A stretch of DNA of 64,000 nt from Lysinibacillus timonensis (GTDB lineage: Bacteria > Bacillota > Bacilli > Bacillales_A > Planococcaceae): positions 434,001 to 498,000 of the forward strand of contig NZ_LT985980.1 of NCBI RefSeq assembly GCF_900291985.1. Reading direction: 5' to 3'. The notes below the pieces were generated by a model. That model had not been told where the DNA came from. It did not search any database and was given only the letters and a program-made list of their open reading frames with translations. The position numbers were made by a program, and so were the translations under genes. Position 1 is the stretch's first letter, and the number at the start of each line of letters is the position of its first letter. Below, one piece after another: positions 8,959-18,437 of the stretch.

Positions 8959-9034
8959 TGCTACACCTCCAATACTATTATGGAAATAATAATAGTAATT
9001 TAACACGCACACTTATAAAAATTAACCTTTCTCT

Positions 9035-9751
9035 TTAGTTTGGAATTGGCTCATCTTCATTAAATGAAATAGATTCAGCTTTGTACATTTCCCCATCCCA
9101 ACCATACCTCACTTTTAGAGTACCAATACTTGCTTCAGGGATAGATACGAATACCGTTGTATAGCCATAAAGAACTCCATTCTCAGATTGATAATCTTCA
9201 ATTGACCCTACTCCAGGCGATGCATCAACCGTATGATAATTAAATTCCGAATAGTCGACATGATATTTCTCTTGACCAATCGAAATTACTATTTCATTAC
9301 CGTTTCGTCTCATTTTCACAAGCCGTTTAACTGCATCATTAATGGATTCAACTGGAACTTCGACGTATCTTCTGATAGGATCTTGCACTTGATTCAATAC
9401 GTGAATTTCCTTTGTGGATACACCAGATCCCGCACCCGAAACTAGCGCAACAATTATATCTTTGAATTCATCTCCATTTATATCTTCATAAAAAAGGCTT
9501 GGTGCAAATTGAACATTAACCCAATTTGGAAAATTGTAAAACAATTCGCCGCCAACATGGTCGACTCCACCACCTACTTGAACAGTAAAGTTTTGTGTGG
9601 CCTCGCTATCTGCCTTATCTGCAATTAGAAATATATTTTCATACCATACATCTGAGATTATATAGGATGTTACCACCCTCTGAGCTCCGTATGCTTTTCC
9701 AGTATAGCAACATAACAACAGTATCAAAAAACTCGTAAGAAGTTTCTTCAA
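9035..9751 (-). CDS. Secreted protein with FG-GAP/VCBS-like metal-binding loop
   Basis: 238 residues from a TTG start (AAAGGA upstream). Signal peptide about 1-22 (ends GKAYGA). The loop DINGDEFKDIIVAL (about 90-103) has the DxxxDxxxD pattern of FG-GAP/VCBS or dockerin-like calcium loops. The C-terminal part repeats short beta segments. Relatives in Bacillus are annotated as VCBS-repeat or hypothetical secreted proteins; function not known. Downstream neighbour on the same strand is the hypothetical gene at 8536, 76 bp away. Confidence 0.6.
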   Translation of the reverse strand: MKKLLTSFLILLLCCYTGKAYGAQRVVTSYIISDVWYENIFLIADKADSEATQNFTVQVGGGVDHVGGELFYNFPNWVNVQFAPSLFYEDINGDEFKDIIVALVSGAGSGVSTKEIHVLNQVQDPIRRYVEVPVESINDAVKRLVKMRRNGNEIVISIGQEKYHVDYSEFNYHTVDASPGVGSIEDYQSENGVLYGYTTVFVSIPEASIGTLKVRYGWDGEMYKAESISFNEDEPIPN

Positions 9752-9902
9752 TCTTTTTCATTCCTTTATCATTCAATAAGAGGAGGATACTAGTTAGCCT
9801 TCTTAAAGATATTTAGAGTATATTTTCTCCAAATAGACCTTTATTAACCCTTGTAAATATTACTTTCTGTAAAATCGTACGAATTAATAATTGTCTTATG
9901 AT

Positions 9903-9934
9903 AAAAAAAGGCACTTCCCATATTGGTAAGCACC
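9903..9934 (-). terminator. Terminator of the 9960-10463 gene
   Basis: Stem GGTGCTTACC / GGGAAGTGCC (G-U pairs allowed) followed by T7 on the minus strand. Confidence 0.65.
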
Positions 9935-9959
9935 TGATAAAAGTGTAATTGAACTAGCT

Positions 9960-10463
9960 TTAAAAGTATTCTTCCAACTTTTGGGCAACCAGTGTTAGTT
10001 CTCTCTCGAAATCTCTCTGTGGATCTCCCCATTGATATTTTTCAAAAAAGTCTTTCCCAAATGCATCCACTATTAACTGTATATCATTAATGAAAACTCT
10101 TAATTCTTCTGTTTCTTTATCATTTAAATTTCCCTTATTCGTCGCCTGACCCAACCTATACAATAAGTCCATAGAATAAAAATTAAAATCACTGAAATTT
10201 CGAGGAAATTCGACGATTGACAACGATTGGAATGAACGGTTCTTTTGAAACTCTAATGCCAGCATATAAAATTTATGTGGTTCGATAGAATTTAAGTTTC
10301 CAGTTTCCATAGTCATTGCAGTTCGATAATAAGTAGCAATATATTCTTTATATATTTCTCTTTGCTCCCTTTCAATCAATTGATGTTGTTTAAACGCAAT
10401 ATATCCTAACGAAATTATAAAGATTAAAAATACAACAATAAGATACTTAGTTATTTTTTTCAT
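9960..10463 (-). CDS. Hypothetical membrane-anchored protein
   Basis: 167 residues with one N-terminal membrane span (about 7-24) preceded by positive residues, so the bulk should be outside the cytoplasm. The rest is helical and charged (IEREQREIYKEY, FFEKYQWGDPQRDFEREL). No recognised domain. GGGG about 9 nt before the ATG and a good terminator behind it argue that it is a real single-gene unit. Confidence 0.55.
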   Translation of the reverse strand: MKKITKYLIVVFLIFIISLGYIAFKQHQLIEREQREIYKEYIATYYRTAMTMETGNLNSIEPHKFYMLALEFQKNRSFQSLSIVEFPRNFSDFNFYSMDLLYRLGQATNKGNLNDKETEELRVFINDIQLIVDAFGKDFFEKYQWGDPQRDFERELTLVAQKLEEYF

Positions 10464-10689
10464 GAAATGTTACCCCAATTTGTAAATTACTAATGGTCAT
10501 TAATGTCACTTCTATTTTCTAATAAACAGAACTATTTATTCTTTTACTACCAACTATGTACTTGCATAATTAACATTTAAATTGCTCCTAGAAATGCGTT
10601 TCTAATTTAAACGCGCTGTACTGCCTTATCTTATTATTAACATCACTATCAGAATTATCGTATAAAAACACATAATGATTCGAAGTAAG

Positions 10690-12360
10690 TTATTTAATTG
10701 ATTCTAAGGAACGTGCTATAAACAAAACGAAATGCTGGCGCGTAACAGGCGCGTTTGGAAGAAACTTGCCGTTTGACCCTATTGTAATGCCATTGCTTGC
10801 CAGTATTTGAACATACGGATATGACCAGTCAGATGGAGAAACATCACTAAATTCTTTTACTTCGCCCTTCATTTTTAAGTCAAATGCCTTAACTAAAATC
10901 GTCGCTAATTGTGCTCGAGTCAATGTAAATTTCGGTTTCATATCACCACGATCTCCATCAACTATACCAGCTTCGTACATTAGTTTAATTTGTTCATAAT
11001 AAGGATTCGTTGTAGAAACGTCGTCAAATTCTCTAGTTGTACGGACTTTCGATAAATTAATTTCATCAACAGCGGCAAGCATTAAAAAAGCATGTTCACG
11101 TTTAATAAAATCATGGGGCTTAAATGTGCCATCGGTATAACCGTTAACAATTTTTCGTTTTTTGATTGTCTCAATTTGTTCATAATATGGATGGCTAAAT
11201 GGTACATCCGTAAATGATTGCATGCGAACGAGTAGCGTATATGGTGACATACCATCATAAGAAATACTTGTAGTAACTTTTAGATCGTAAGTGCCGGCTT
11301 TAATGGCTGTCTCTAAGATTGTCGGTGTATTTTCTTGATAATTTCCCTTTTGTGCTTGGAATGAATGATCTCCGTCTAAGTAAAGGTGTCCACCAATTAG
11401 TTTGCGATCTAATTGTATTTGTATGACTCCATCTTTCTGCACATCAATTTTATAATAATCATTTGAATTGTTATAGGGCGAACCACTATAGAAAAAACCA
11501 TGTAGCAATGTATTGAACGGTAATTTCATTGCATTCTCTTTATTCACGTTTTTTCCAGTCTCTGTTAGAATCGTTGGATCTACTGTTTCAGCTGAGACGG
11601 TAAAGGCATAATCTACGGACGGTTCATTTGCGTTCGAAAAATGTACTTTAACAAAGTAAGTTCCAGTATCCACGAACTGTTTCATCGTACTATCAAAACG
11701 GTAGTTAGATTGAATGTATCCAATTTTCTGTAAGTCTTTATCGTATAAGGTGAAGCCAACCAAATTTGCATTTACCTGAGAATTGAATAATATATCTGAA
11801 TGCATCGTAACAATACTACGTTTTGGTATATTGATTTGGTAATAATCAGCCTTATTATTAATGCCCGAGTCTAATTCACCGATAATTCGTGTATCGAATG
11901 GGATTACATTTGCCTCTTCGGCTGTATCGTTTTTTTCTAAATCAAAACTTCCTACTTCAGATAATTTATAGGAAACGGCATATTCAACCGGTATATTTAT
12001 AAAGAACTCTTCACGAATACCCACTTTATAGGTACCTGCTCGCAAATCAACATGATGTGAAGAATGATTCCCTTCTAAATCTTTTATAGAGATCGTAATC
12101 GCGCTGTTGTCAGATGTCCAAATTTGTAGCTTTGCGTCCCCTACATGTTGAAAGGTAAATGTTACACGTTGATCCTTCTCAAGTGAAATGGTGTAATAAT
12201 CGATTGTACCATCAATCGTTCCATGTACAGTCTCGTCAGTTTTCCCTTCAATTTGATCATTTTCTTCCCAAATTGGATAGCTTGAAAGTTCTTCTGCCTC
12301 CGCCTCTGTAATACTAGTTGTCCATAACAAGAAAAATAGAATAAGTGATAATTTCTTCAT
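10690..12360 (-). CDS. S-layer-homology surface protein with PPC-like beta domains
   Basis: 556 residues. Signal peptide about 1-23. Three pre-peptidase C-terminal (PPC)-like beta domains in the first 370 residues, each with the 'G-x-DYY-x-I' signature (TIDGTIDYYTISL, GINNKADYYQINIP, NSNDYYKIDVQ). Three SLH domains follow at about 380-556 (FTDVPFSHPYYEQIETIKK, EFDDVSTTNPYYEQIKLMYE, EFSDVSPSDWSYPYVQILAS, each with a TFKP/KPKF/KFLP-type segment), which bind pyruvylated secondary wall polymer. ATG 12360 follows AAAGGAGC; a longer in-frame ATG at 12390 lacks such a site. No catalytic domain, so a cell-wall-bound adhesion or structural protein is likely. Confidence 0.85.
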   Translation of the reverse strand: MKKLSLILFFLLWTTSITEAEAEELSSYPIWEENDQIEGKTDETVHGTIDGTIDYYTISLEKDQRVTFTFQHVGDAKLQIWTSDNSAITISIKDLEGNHSSHHVDLRAGTYKVGIREEFFINIPVEYAVSYKLSEVGSFDLEKNDTAEEANVIPFDTRIIGELDSGINNKADYYQINIPKRSIVTMHSDILFNSQVNANLVGFTLYDKDLQKIGYIQSNYRFDSTMKQFVDTGTYFVKVHFSNANEPSVDYAFTVSAETVDPTILTETGKNVNKENAMKLPFNTLLHGFFYSGSPYNNSNDYYKIDVQKDGVIQIQLDRKLIGGHLYLDGDHSFQAQKGNYQENTPTILETAIKAGTYDLKVTTSISYDGMSPYTLLVRMQSFTDVPFSHPYYEQIETIKKRKIVNGYTDGTFKPHDFIKREHAFLMLAAVDEINLSKVRTTREFDDVSTTNPYYEQIKLMYEAGIVDGDRGDMKPKFTLTRAQLATILVKAFDLKMKGEVKEFSDVSPSDWSYPYVQILASNGITIGSNGKFLPNAPVTRQHFVLFIARSLESIK

Positions 12361-12458
12361 ATATTTTGCTCCTTTATATGTACCTATCATAGCATGCAGT
12401 TCTTGAAATTCTGCTCTCCAATTTTTGGTGAAATATATACAAAATGTTTAATACAACT

Positions 12459-12490
12459 AAAAAAACGTTGATCCCTGGTTGAATCAACGC
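12459..12490 (-). terminator. Terminator of the 12578-13084 lipoprotein gene
   Basis: Stem CGTTGAT / ATCAACG followed by T7 on the minus strand. Confidence 0.75.
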
Positions 12491-12577
12491 CTTTTACAAA
12501 AATTAATATCTAATTCATAAATTTCTTTAAACTAAAAATCAATAACAAATAGAACTAATGATACGTTTATTGGCTTA

Positions 12578-13084
12578 CTATTGTTCTAGACCAGAACTAA
12601 ACTCTATCAAATCGGAAATTATATACTCTTTTTCAAACTGTTCATTTTTGTTATTAAACCATGATACATTGATTTTCTCATCACTGAATGCTTTTTTGAG
12701 ATCATCATCACTCAATGCCTTTGCATAGAAGACAACTTCTTGATAATACATTGCAAAATTCTCGCTATCATTATCTTGGCTAAAGCCACTTCCATAGCTC
12801 AAACGACTAATTCCATCAATTTCATTAAAAACTTGGAGTAAATTATTAAAGTTATCGATTTCTATATCTCTCTCTTTAATAGAATCATCATGTTCCATCT
12901 GGAAATCAAATTCAAACCTTTTATAGTCGCTAATTAACCCCTTACTTCGTCCCGTTTTAATGTATTCATCTTCACTTATTGGAGAAATTATCACTTCAAT
13001 TTTCAAGTTAGGTTTTGGTTCAGTGCATGCAGAAAGTAGTATTACACAAAATAGTACTGTAAATATCAAATTGACTTTTTGCAT
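12578..13084 (-). CDS. Lipoprotein of unknown function
   Basis: 168 residues with a lipoprotein signal peptide ending in lipobox LLSAC (Cys about 20). The mature part is acidic and shows no domain I recognise. ATG 13084 follows a run of seven G residues. Monocistronic by its terminator at 12459. Confidence 0.65.
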   Translation of the reverse strand: MQKVNLIFTVLFCVILLSACTEPKPNLKIEVIISPISEDEYIKTGRSKGLISDYKRFEFDFQMEHDDSIKERDIEIDNFNNLLQVFNEIDGISRLSYGSGFSQDNDSENFAMYYQEVVFYAKALSDDDLKKAFSDEKINVSWFNNKNEQFEKEYIISDLIEFSSGLEQ

Positions 13085-13160
13085 TCTATTCCCCCCCGAA
13101 ACTTTATTATATCCAAAACTAACATGTATCTTGAATGAAGAATCTCTAATGTTAATTTCT

Positions 13161-13328
13161 CTAAACTTCCTTATCTATTAATAGTAAGAAGTTAGCGAGA
13201 TCATCTCCATTAAAAAACCTAATTCCATTTACAGTTACTACTTCTTGGCTAATTTCATATGAATCAATTCTTCGTATTTGTTTCCAAGTTTTCAGAAAAT
13301 GTTCTAAGTAATTAAGATTTGTAAACAT
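13161..13328 (-). pseudogene. Possible gene remnant in the 13.1-13.45 kb gap
   Basis: A 55-codon minus-strand frame (LEHFLKTWKQIRRIDSYEIS ... FFNGDDLANFLLLI) has protein-like composition but no ribosome binding site. Immediately upstream, in another frame, lies a second protein-like stretch (DYTKGLLKLKEKISDEIVIV) that reads into it around 13330-13415. The two together look like one frameshifted or truncated gene. Family not recognised; it may be chance coding in AT-rich DNA. Confidence 0.3.
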
Positions 13329-13479
13329 TTCTGCTCTACTATTACAATCTCATCAGATATTTTTTCTTTCAGCTTTAATAATCCTTTTGTATAATCAATA
13401 AGTTGCTAATTCGATCTAGCAATTTGCTGAGCAAAATCATTTGATCTTAAACACTCTCTATGTAAACAGGTGAAGTAAT

Positions 13480-13830
13480 ATGAACGAAAATAAAGATAAT
13501 ATAGAAGAAGTAATTCTACTTTCTGACCCATCCCAACAATTAGTCCACCCTTTTTATAATAAACAAATCGTCTTTACAGGGGCTCTATCCACAATGACTC
13601 GTTCAGAAGCTGCAAAAAAAGTAAGAGCTTTTGGAGGAATTTTGCAAGGAGCGGTTACAAAGGAAACAGATTTTTTAATACTCGGCGATAAGCGTCGTGG
13701 AATTAGCTCAAAACAACTTAAGGCAGAACAGTTAATGAGACTTGGCATAGACATACAAATTTTACCAGAGGGTGATTTTATTTGGATTTTATCTATGCCT
13801 AAAAATCAGCTACCGCCAACTTTAGGGTAA
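13480..13830 (+). CDS. Stand-alone BRCT-domain protein
   Basis: 116 residues, residues about 26-105 forming one BRCT domain: KQIVFTGALSTMTRSEAAKK, then AFGGILQGAVTKETDFLILGD, then SSKQLKAEQL and a closing hydrophobic FIWIL. This is the type seen at the C-terminus of NAD-dependent DNA ligase (FTG ... GG ... V ... T..LV.G), but here it is free-standing with a 25-residue leader. BRCT modules bind DNA ends, phosphoproteins or each other; no partner gene is adjacent. AGGTG lies 7 nt before the ATG. Confidence 0.85.
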   Translation: MNENKDNIEEVILLSDPSQQLVHPFYNKQIVFTGALSTMTRSEAAKKVRAFGGILQGAVTKETDFLILGDKRRGISSKQLKAEQLMRLGIDIQILPEGDFIWILSMPKNQLPPTLG

Positions 13831-13871
13831 CATCGAAAACTTTAGCTTTACATCGTTAAGGAGAAAATAAT

Positions 13872-13914
13872 AAAAAGCCTAATTCCCCGGGCATTAAATT
13901 AGGATATAGGCCTT
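13872..13914 (+). terminator. Hairpin after the BRCT gene
   Basis: Arms CCTAATT / AATTAGG with outer AAAGCC / GGCCTTT pairing; T-tract short. Confidence 0.4.
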
Positions 13915-14064
13915 TGCACATTTTTATTGAAAAAGTCAGAAAATACATGGCAACAAATGAGATAATTCTAGGCATGTTAGTCAAATATCTATTAATTTCT
14001 ACGAGATAACATTGCAATATAAAGGCCAATCGAAATTACAAAAATTTCTAAAAGTTACTATTTA

Positions 14065-14499
14065 CTAATCTGACAAATGAACAAAGTCATCTACTATAAG
14101 AGTAAATGCACTAGGATCTAAGTTATTCATCTCAACGATTTTATAGATAATGGATTTCACTCTATCTTTTTCTATTTCTGTTGCTTCTTTATTCGATAAA
14201 ATAATAGTTATTTGAATATCTTTTTTCGAAGTAGCTGCTATCACTGCTCGAAATGCATATCCTTCTTCCACTAATTGATGATTTACTTGATCCATTATTC
14301 CACGACTTCCATAGAATAAATTCTCAATTTCCTCAAAATTCTTATTACTTTCTGCCATTTCATCAGAAATTTGTGTATGTATACTCTCAACTACCTTTTC
14401 TTCTAAATTGGAATTACTGATATATGATAGAAAGATAATCAATAATATAATGACCCCAATACTAAACAAGGTAATTTTGCCCTTTTTCAGCTTGTACAC
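14065..14499 (-). CDS. Hypothetical single-span membrane protein (DUF4030-like?)
   Basis: 144 residues, one N-terminal span (about 10-28) then a charged extracytoplasmic part with RAVIAATSKKDIQITIIL and SIIYKIVEMNNLDPSAFTLI. Composition and length are reminiscent of the Bacillus DUF4030 group, but I am not certain. The reading starts at GTG 14499, only 1 nt after AAGGA; a CTG at 14490 or TTG at 14472 would have better spacing, so the exact start is open. Confidence 0.5.
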   Translation of the reverse strand: MYKLKKGKITLFSIGVIILLIIFLSYISNSNLEEKVVESIHTQISDEMAESNKNFEEIENLFYGSRGIMDQVNHQLVEEGYAFRAVIAATSKKDIQITIILSNKEATEIEKDRVKSIIYKIVEMNNLDPSAFTLIVDDFVHLSD

Positions 14500-14586
14500 T
14501 TCCTTTTTAACTCAATATATGAGTGAACAAGAGAGAAAAGTCAACTTAATTTATCAAACACTAAAGCGCAATCCAGAAAAATAAAA

Positions 14587-15150
14587 CTAATTTTGGTAGC
14601 AAGTCTCATATTTATCCTTCATTAATAAACTCTTACAAGCTAAACCTGTTTCGTGATAAATCTCTTTACCAATTTTTAATTCAATACTCCTATTGGAATT
14701 AGGATAACCAGGTTCTTTATTTAGAATATACAGCGTTTCCTCATCCAGCCATTGCATAGAAAAATTGCTTTTTGCATCAGCATAATAAATTACTTGACCA
14801 TTATTTTTTGCATTATTATTTGTAATTTCAACCCATACATTAACACCGCCTACTGCACCACCATATGGTTCATAATAGGCATTAGCTATATATTCTTCAG
14901 TTGGTGATATTACAGGTCCGGGTCCCTTTTGAATGGATCCTCTATCAATTTTGCTAAATGTAAAGAAGTACATTTCATATACACAAATTGAAGATACAAG
15001 TACAATCCCGGACAATGTTGAAACTAGCAATTTTTTAGGAAAAGGTCGCTTATTAAAGAACGAAATTATTATATTAATACATAAAATCAAAAATAGTATA
15101 GTGGTAATAAGAGCAATTAATAAACCAAAGTAAATTAAAATATTGACCAC
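14587..15150 (-). CDS. DUF5412-family membrane protein
   Basis: 187 residues with two N-terminal membrane spans (about 4-30 and 42-62) and an extracytoplasmic domain that contains ISPTEEYIANAYYEPYGG, VNVWVEITNN, MQWLDEETLYILN and a C-terminal CKSLLMKDKYETC Cys pair. These features match the DUF5412 proteins of Bacillus as I remember them. The GTG at 15150 overlaps its own AGGAGGTGG site, so it is a doubtful start; an in-frame ATT at 15141 sits 8 nt after GGAGG (see finding). Function unknown. Confidence 0.6.
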   Translation of the reverse strand: MVNILIYFGLLIALITTILFLILCINIIISFFNKRPFPKKLLVSTLSGIVLVSSICVYEMYFFTFSKIDRGSIQKGPGPVISPTEEYIANAYYEPYGGAVGGVNVWVEITNNNAKNNGQVIYYADAKSNFSMQWLDEETLYILNKEPGYPNSNRSIELKIGKEIYHETGLACKSLLMKDKYETCYQN

Positions 15151-15441
15151 CTCCTAAGTTCAAAAACAAATGAAAGTTTTAACAATTTCACAATACTGTA
15201 CTTTACGTAAAACTGCTCCATTCTAACATAACAAAAAGCCCGTAATTGTCATTTCTTTATACCCGTCAGTGTAAAACAACTCATATTTATATCCTCAATT
15301 GGTTACCTTATTTCTAAATTTCTGTACAACAACTTGCTCAAAAACGCGAACAAGTGTATATCTTGAAGTTTCTGATTGTGGAATCCCCTGTCATAAATCT
15401 TTAATAACAAACAACATCAATTTTTCTGAGTTTATCAGATA

Positions 15442-15657
15442 TTAATCTGTTTGATTATTCGATAACTCCTCAAGTTTCTTTTCAATCTCTTCAATCCGCA
15501 TTTGTTGTTTCCAAATAACGGTTATAAATATCGTTAAAACGAAAGTGATTAATATTATTAAACCCCAAATATTGGTTAAAATAAATCCACCGAAGAAAAA
15601 CATTCCGATCAAGACAACGACAAAGCAACCTAAAAAAGCAGCTAAAAAGTCTCTCAA
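15442..15657 (-). CDS. Small two-span membrane protein
   Basis: 71 residues from a TTG start, with GGGAGG 7 nt upstream. Two hydrophobic spans (about 4-26 and 29-49) followed by a charged coiled-coil tail (RIEEIEKKLEELSNNQ). No family recognised. About 290 bp of gene-free sequence (15151-15441) follows it toward the DUF5412 gene, in which I see nothing definite. Confidence 0.55.
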   Translation of the reverse strand: MRDFLAAFLGCFVVVLIGMFFFGGFILTNIWGLIILITFVLTIFITVIWKQQMRIEEIEKKLEELSNNQTD

Positions 15658-15794
15658 GTTTTTACCTCCCTGTAAGTTAAATGAAATAGATGCATTTCTT
15701 ACTAATGTATGCGACCGTTACTTACTCATCTACGAAAGGAAAACCTCAATTCATATTTAGTTATAGCCAAACCCTTTTGCGTTCATTTCCCCGT

Positions 15795-16784
15795 CTACCA
15801 ATTCCATAACTCCACTTCACCTAATTGCTCCCCTTGAACAAATGAAAGGTCTTGCAATTTTAACAACTCTTTTACGGGACCTGTTACAACTGCTCCATAC
15901 ACAATAAACCCTTCGTCTACTAAGTATTGATATTTCTCTTCTAAATGACCAAGTCCTAAGAATTGCTCGAAATAACTTTCGGATTTAGTTAACATTTTCT
16001 CCATGTTCTTTAACATTAGCTGTTCGCTTTCGTTCACTGACTCTTCATCTAACCATCGGATTCGCATAGTTTCATGGTAATCTTCATCATGATCTTTTCC
16101 ACCAGTTAAACCCAATACCTGTGAAACGATGATCATTTTACTGCTACCAGTATAAGCGCCTGGATCATAATCCTTAAATTCACCCGTATACAATGGCATC
16201 CATAGTATATGAAGATCATAATCGTGCAAAGATTCCACTAATTGCTTGGATGTCATAAAATCTGTAGTGGAAAAAGCAAGTTCTGCAACCGTTCCCTCAG
16301 GAAGTATCTCCAATGACTCCCATACATTCCGTGATGTATTAGCCTCAAGTTTTTCCCCTGTCCTTGGATCTTCAGGAAGTGAAAAGGAGAACTGTCCCAA
16401 TCTATCCAAGCCGGGATGCGAATAATGAATACTCGAATTTGAGTCAGATAAACTCTTCGTTACTTCTGCTTTTCCGATAACAAAATCTTCTTGCCCAACT
16501 ATTTTCGTTAAGTTGTAGGAAAAGTTCTTCGTTCCGAAAAACGTTTGTTGTTCATCTTGAATTTCAAAATCACTACGTACATTCGGAACTGTCCATTCTA
16601 AAGCAAGACTTGAGAAAAACGCATGTTCATTTGCTTCATTGAACTCATCTGCTATAATATTCACAACGTTTATATACACAGCATATAGAAACGCAATAAT
16701 TAAAAATACCAATAAAACCTTGAACGGTAATGTATTTCTTGATTTTTTTATGTTTCGTTTATCAACTTCTATATTCGAATCCAT
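15795..16784 (-). CDS. Orphan anti-sigma-factor-like membrane protein (Sigma_reg_N/C type)
   Basis: 330 residues: about 25 basic cytoplasmic residues, one membrane span (about 21-42) and a large extracytoplasmic domain. FFSSLALEWTVPNVRSDF after the membrane, the stretch VAELAFSTTDFMTSKQLVESL, and a final YGAVVTGPVKELLKL match the sigma factor regulator N- and C-terminal domain arrangement; the anti-sigma at 20315 ends with the equivalent LGVMLTGRTENFKELL. ATG 16784 follows AAAGGGGA; a longer reading to 16922 has no site. There is no sigma factor beside it. It may control an unlinked ECF sigma or be a decayed pair. Confidence 0.65.
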   Translation of the reverse strand: MDSNIEVDKRNIKKSRNTLPFKVLLVFLIIAFLYAVYINVVNIIADEFNEANEHAFFSSLALEWTVPNVRSDFEIQDEQQTFFGTKNFSYNLTKIVGQEDFVIGKAEVTKSLSDSNSSIHYSHPGLDRLGQFSFSLPEDPRTGEKLEANTSRNVWESLEILPEGTVAELAFSTTDFMTSKQLVESLHDYDLHILWMPLYTGEFKDYDPGAYTGSSKMIIVSQVLGLTGGKDHDEDYHETMRIRWLDEESVNESEQLMLKNMEKMLTKSESYFEQFLGLGHLEEKYQYLVDEGFIVYGAVVTGPVKELLKLQDLSFVQGEQLGEVELWNW

Positions 16785-16978
16785 CTTCTTTCCCCTTTCC
16801 ATCGGCAAATTCATTGTATAATTCAACCCAAATTTTAACATATATTTTCCACTAAATGTGACTCCACAAAAAGATAAGCACTTTCCTTTTGGTGAGGAAA
16901 GCACTCGAATGAAAATAAACATACTTATGACAATCTCTAAAACAATTTATACAAATCAATACAAATGACCTTTTCTGA

Positions 16979-17218
16979 CTAAAAAATGATGGTACTAATA
17001 TATATCACTACTAAAAAAGTTAATAGAATTAAGGCAACAACGGATCTTGTTATTTCTTCTTCTCCTTCTGCATGTTTAAGTCTTTCCTTATACTTTTTCC
17101 ATAAAAAATAACTTGCAACGAAAAATAAAACAGCTAAAAGAAAACTTTGACTTACAGGAAAAATGAATCCTATTATGATTAAAGCTGTTATTATTGCATA
17201 ATACAGCTTATTTTTCAT
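16979..17218 (-). CDS. Small integral membrane protein
   Basis: 79 residues, three hydrophobic spans (about 5-20, 24-41, 60-79) with the charged loop KKYKERLKHAEGEEE between the second and third. GGAGGTGG 6 nt before the ATG makes translation likely. Family not recognised. Confidence 0.55.
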   Translation of the reverse strand: MKNKLYYAIITALIIIGFIFPVSQSFLLAVLFFVASYFLWKKYKERLKHAEGEEEITRSVVALILLTFLVVIYISTIIF

Positions 17219-17340
17219 TTCAATCCACCTCCACTCCCCAAGGTCAAAGACATCCCATTAAATATGAGCTTCATCCAAATTTTAACATAAATAACTTATA
17301 TCTTGGAATAAAATTCGAGTGCTAAAGAAAAGCTCAAAAC

Positions 17341-17781
17341 CTAATACTCTCTATTTAATTCCCCGATAGGTGTGAAAATAATAGTTTTTCCAAATAAACG
17401 ATTTGTTTCGTTTTCTAATTCTGTTTGTGACATGGGGCCATTTATTTCTTGTGTCTCTTTTTCAATTATCCAATAAGAATAATCATCATTAGTAGGATTT
17501 TTTGGCGACTTTTCTATACCTCTCTCATTAGTCTTTAAGTGCAATTGTTTTGCAACGATAAATTGATGATCCCACCACACAGCTGTCACTTTGGTTGGCA
17601 CATATAAGTAATTAATAAAATTTTCATTTTCTGTTCTTACTGGTTCCTCTCCATAAATTGCAATTTGATGGGCAGATAGTCTATCAATTCGAAACCCATC
17701 ATCTAAAGGGATTGTATAGTCTGCTAAGCCAGCGCATCCTGTTAAGATCAAACAGCTTAACATCAATAATAATTGTTTCAA
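17341..17781 (-). CDS. DUF3997-type lipoprotein
   Basis: 146 residues from a TTG start at 17781. Lipobox LTGC (Cys about 16). The segments VPTKVTAVWWDHQFIVAKQL and YWIIEKETQEINGPMSQTEL match the DUF3997 pattern (K-V-x-x-x-W-D-x-x-F-I-x-A-K-Q ... Y-W-I-x-x ... GP). The longer reading to 17802 starts before a GGGGTGGG site and is not used. Function unknown. Confidence 0.6.
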   Translation of the reverse strand: MKQLLLMLSCLILTGCAGLADYTIPLDDGFRIDRLSAHQIAIYGEEPVRTENENFINYLYVPTKVTAVWWDHQFIVAKQLHLKTNERGIEKSPKNPTNDDYSYWIIEKETQEINGPMSQTELENETNRLFGKTIIFTPIGELNREY

Positions 17782-17924
17782 CTCACCCACCCCATTTATC
17801 AATAATGGTAATTAAATTACTTCTTTTAGCTTTAAACCTACTAAACCACTAAGATTAATAAAGAATCTTAGTAAAAAAGCGCGTTCTCTGGTAATATCGC
17901 CATTTCCCGTAACTCCAATTGAAT

Positions 17925-18437
17925 TTAATGAATTGTTAATTCTTTAATCCTAATATAAAGCCGTTTTGCGATATTCATTATGGAGAATCGAATACTTTCG
18001 ATACCTCTTAAACTAGAGAGTTTTATTTGAATTACTGCTTCTCTTTTATCTATCACTTCATTCATATCCTCCAGTTCGTTCCCAAAAATTTGAGTAAGCT
18101 CATTAACGAAATTAGTTATCTTTTCATCATTTCTTTTACCTACAAAAACTGAAATTTTTATTCGGTGTTTTTTTCCTTTCGAAAGTAACCTTTGTCTTAT
18201 TACCCCAATATATGAATTGTCATTCGATTCATAATGTCTGGGATCACCAAAGAATCTTGCATGACCACAATGTTGACAAATTGCTACATTTCGAATGTTA
18301 TAAAAAGTAGGACTCATTTGTTCAACATTTAAATAAAATTCATATGGTATAAACACATCATGAGAACAAAATTGGCAGATTACTGGTACATCAAAAATAA
18401 AAAGATGACTCCTTTTTTGAAATAAATCAGCACTCAT
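17925..18437 (-). CDS. Zinc-ribbon protein, second of an overlapping pair
   Basis: 170 residues. Two CxxC knuckles (ICQFCSHD at about 20 and ICQHCGHARFFG at about 53) form a likely zinc ribbon; the C-terminal half (about 85-170) is an alpha/beta domain with KHRIKISVFVGKRNDEK and KLSSLRGIESIRFSI. The gene overlaps the preceding zinc-ribbon gene by 4 bp (ATGA), with GGAAGTGAG upstream. No family recognised. The repeated CxxC layout in the two genes suggests they arose by duplication or act together. Confidence 0.6.
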   Translation of the reverse strand: MSADLFQKRSHLFIFDVPVICQFCSHDVFIPYEFYLNVEQMSPTFYNIRNVAICQHCGHARFFGDPRHYESNDNSYIGVIRQRLLSKGKKHRIKISVFVGKRNDEKITNFVNELTQIFGNELEDMNEVIDKREAVIQIKLSSLRGIESIRFSIMNIAKRLYIRIKELTIH

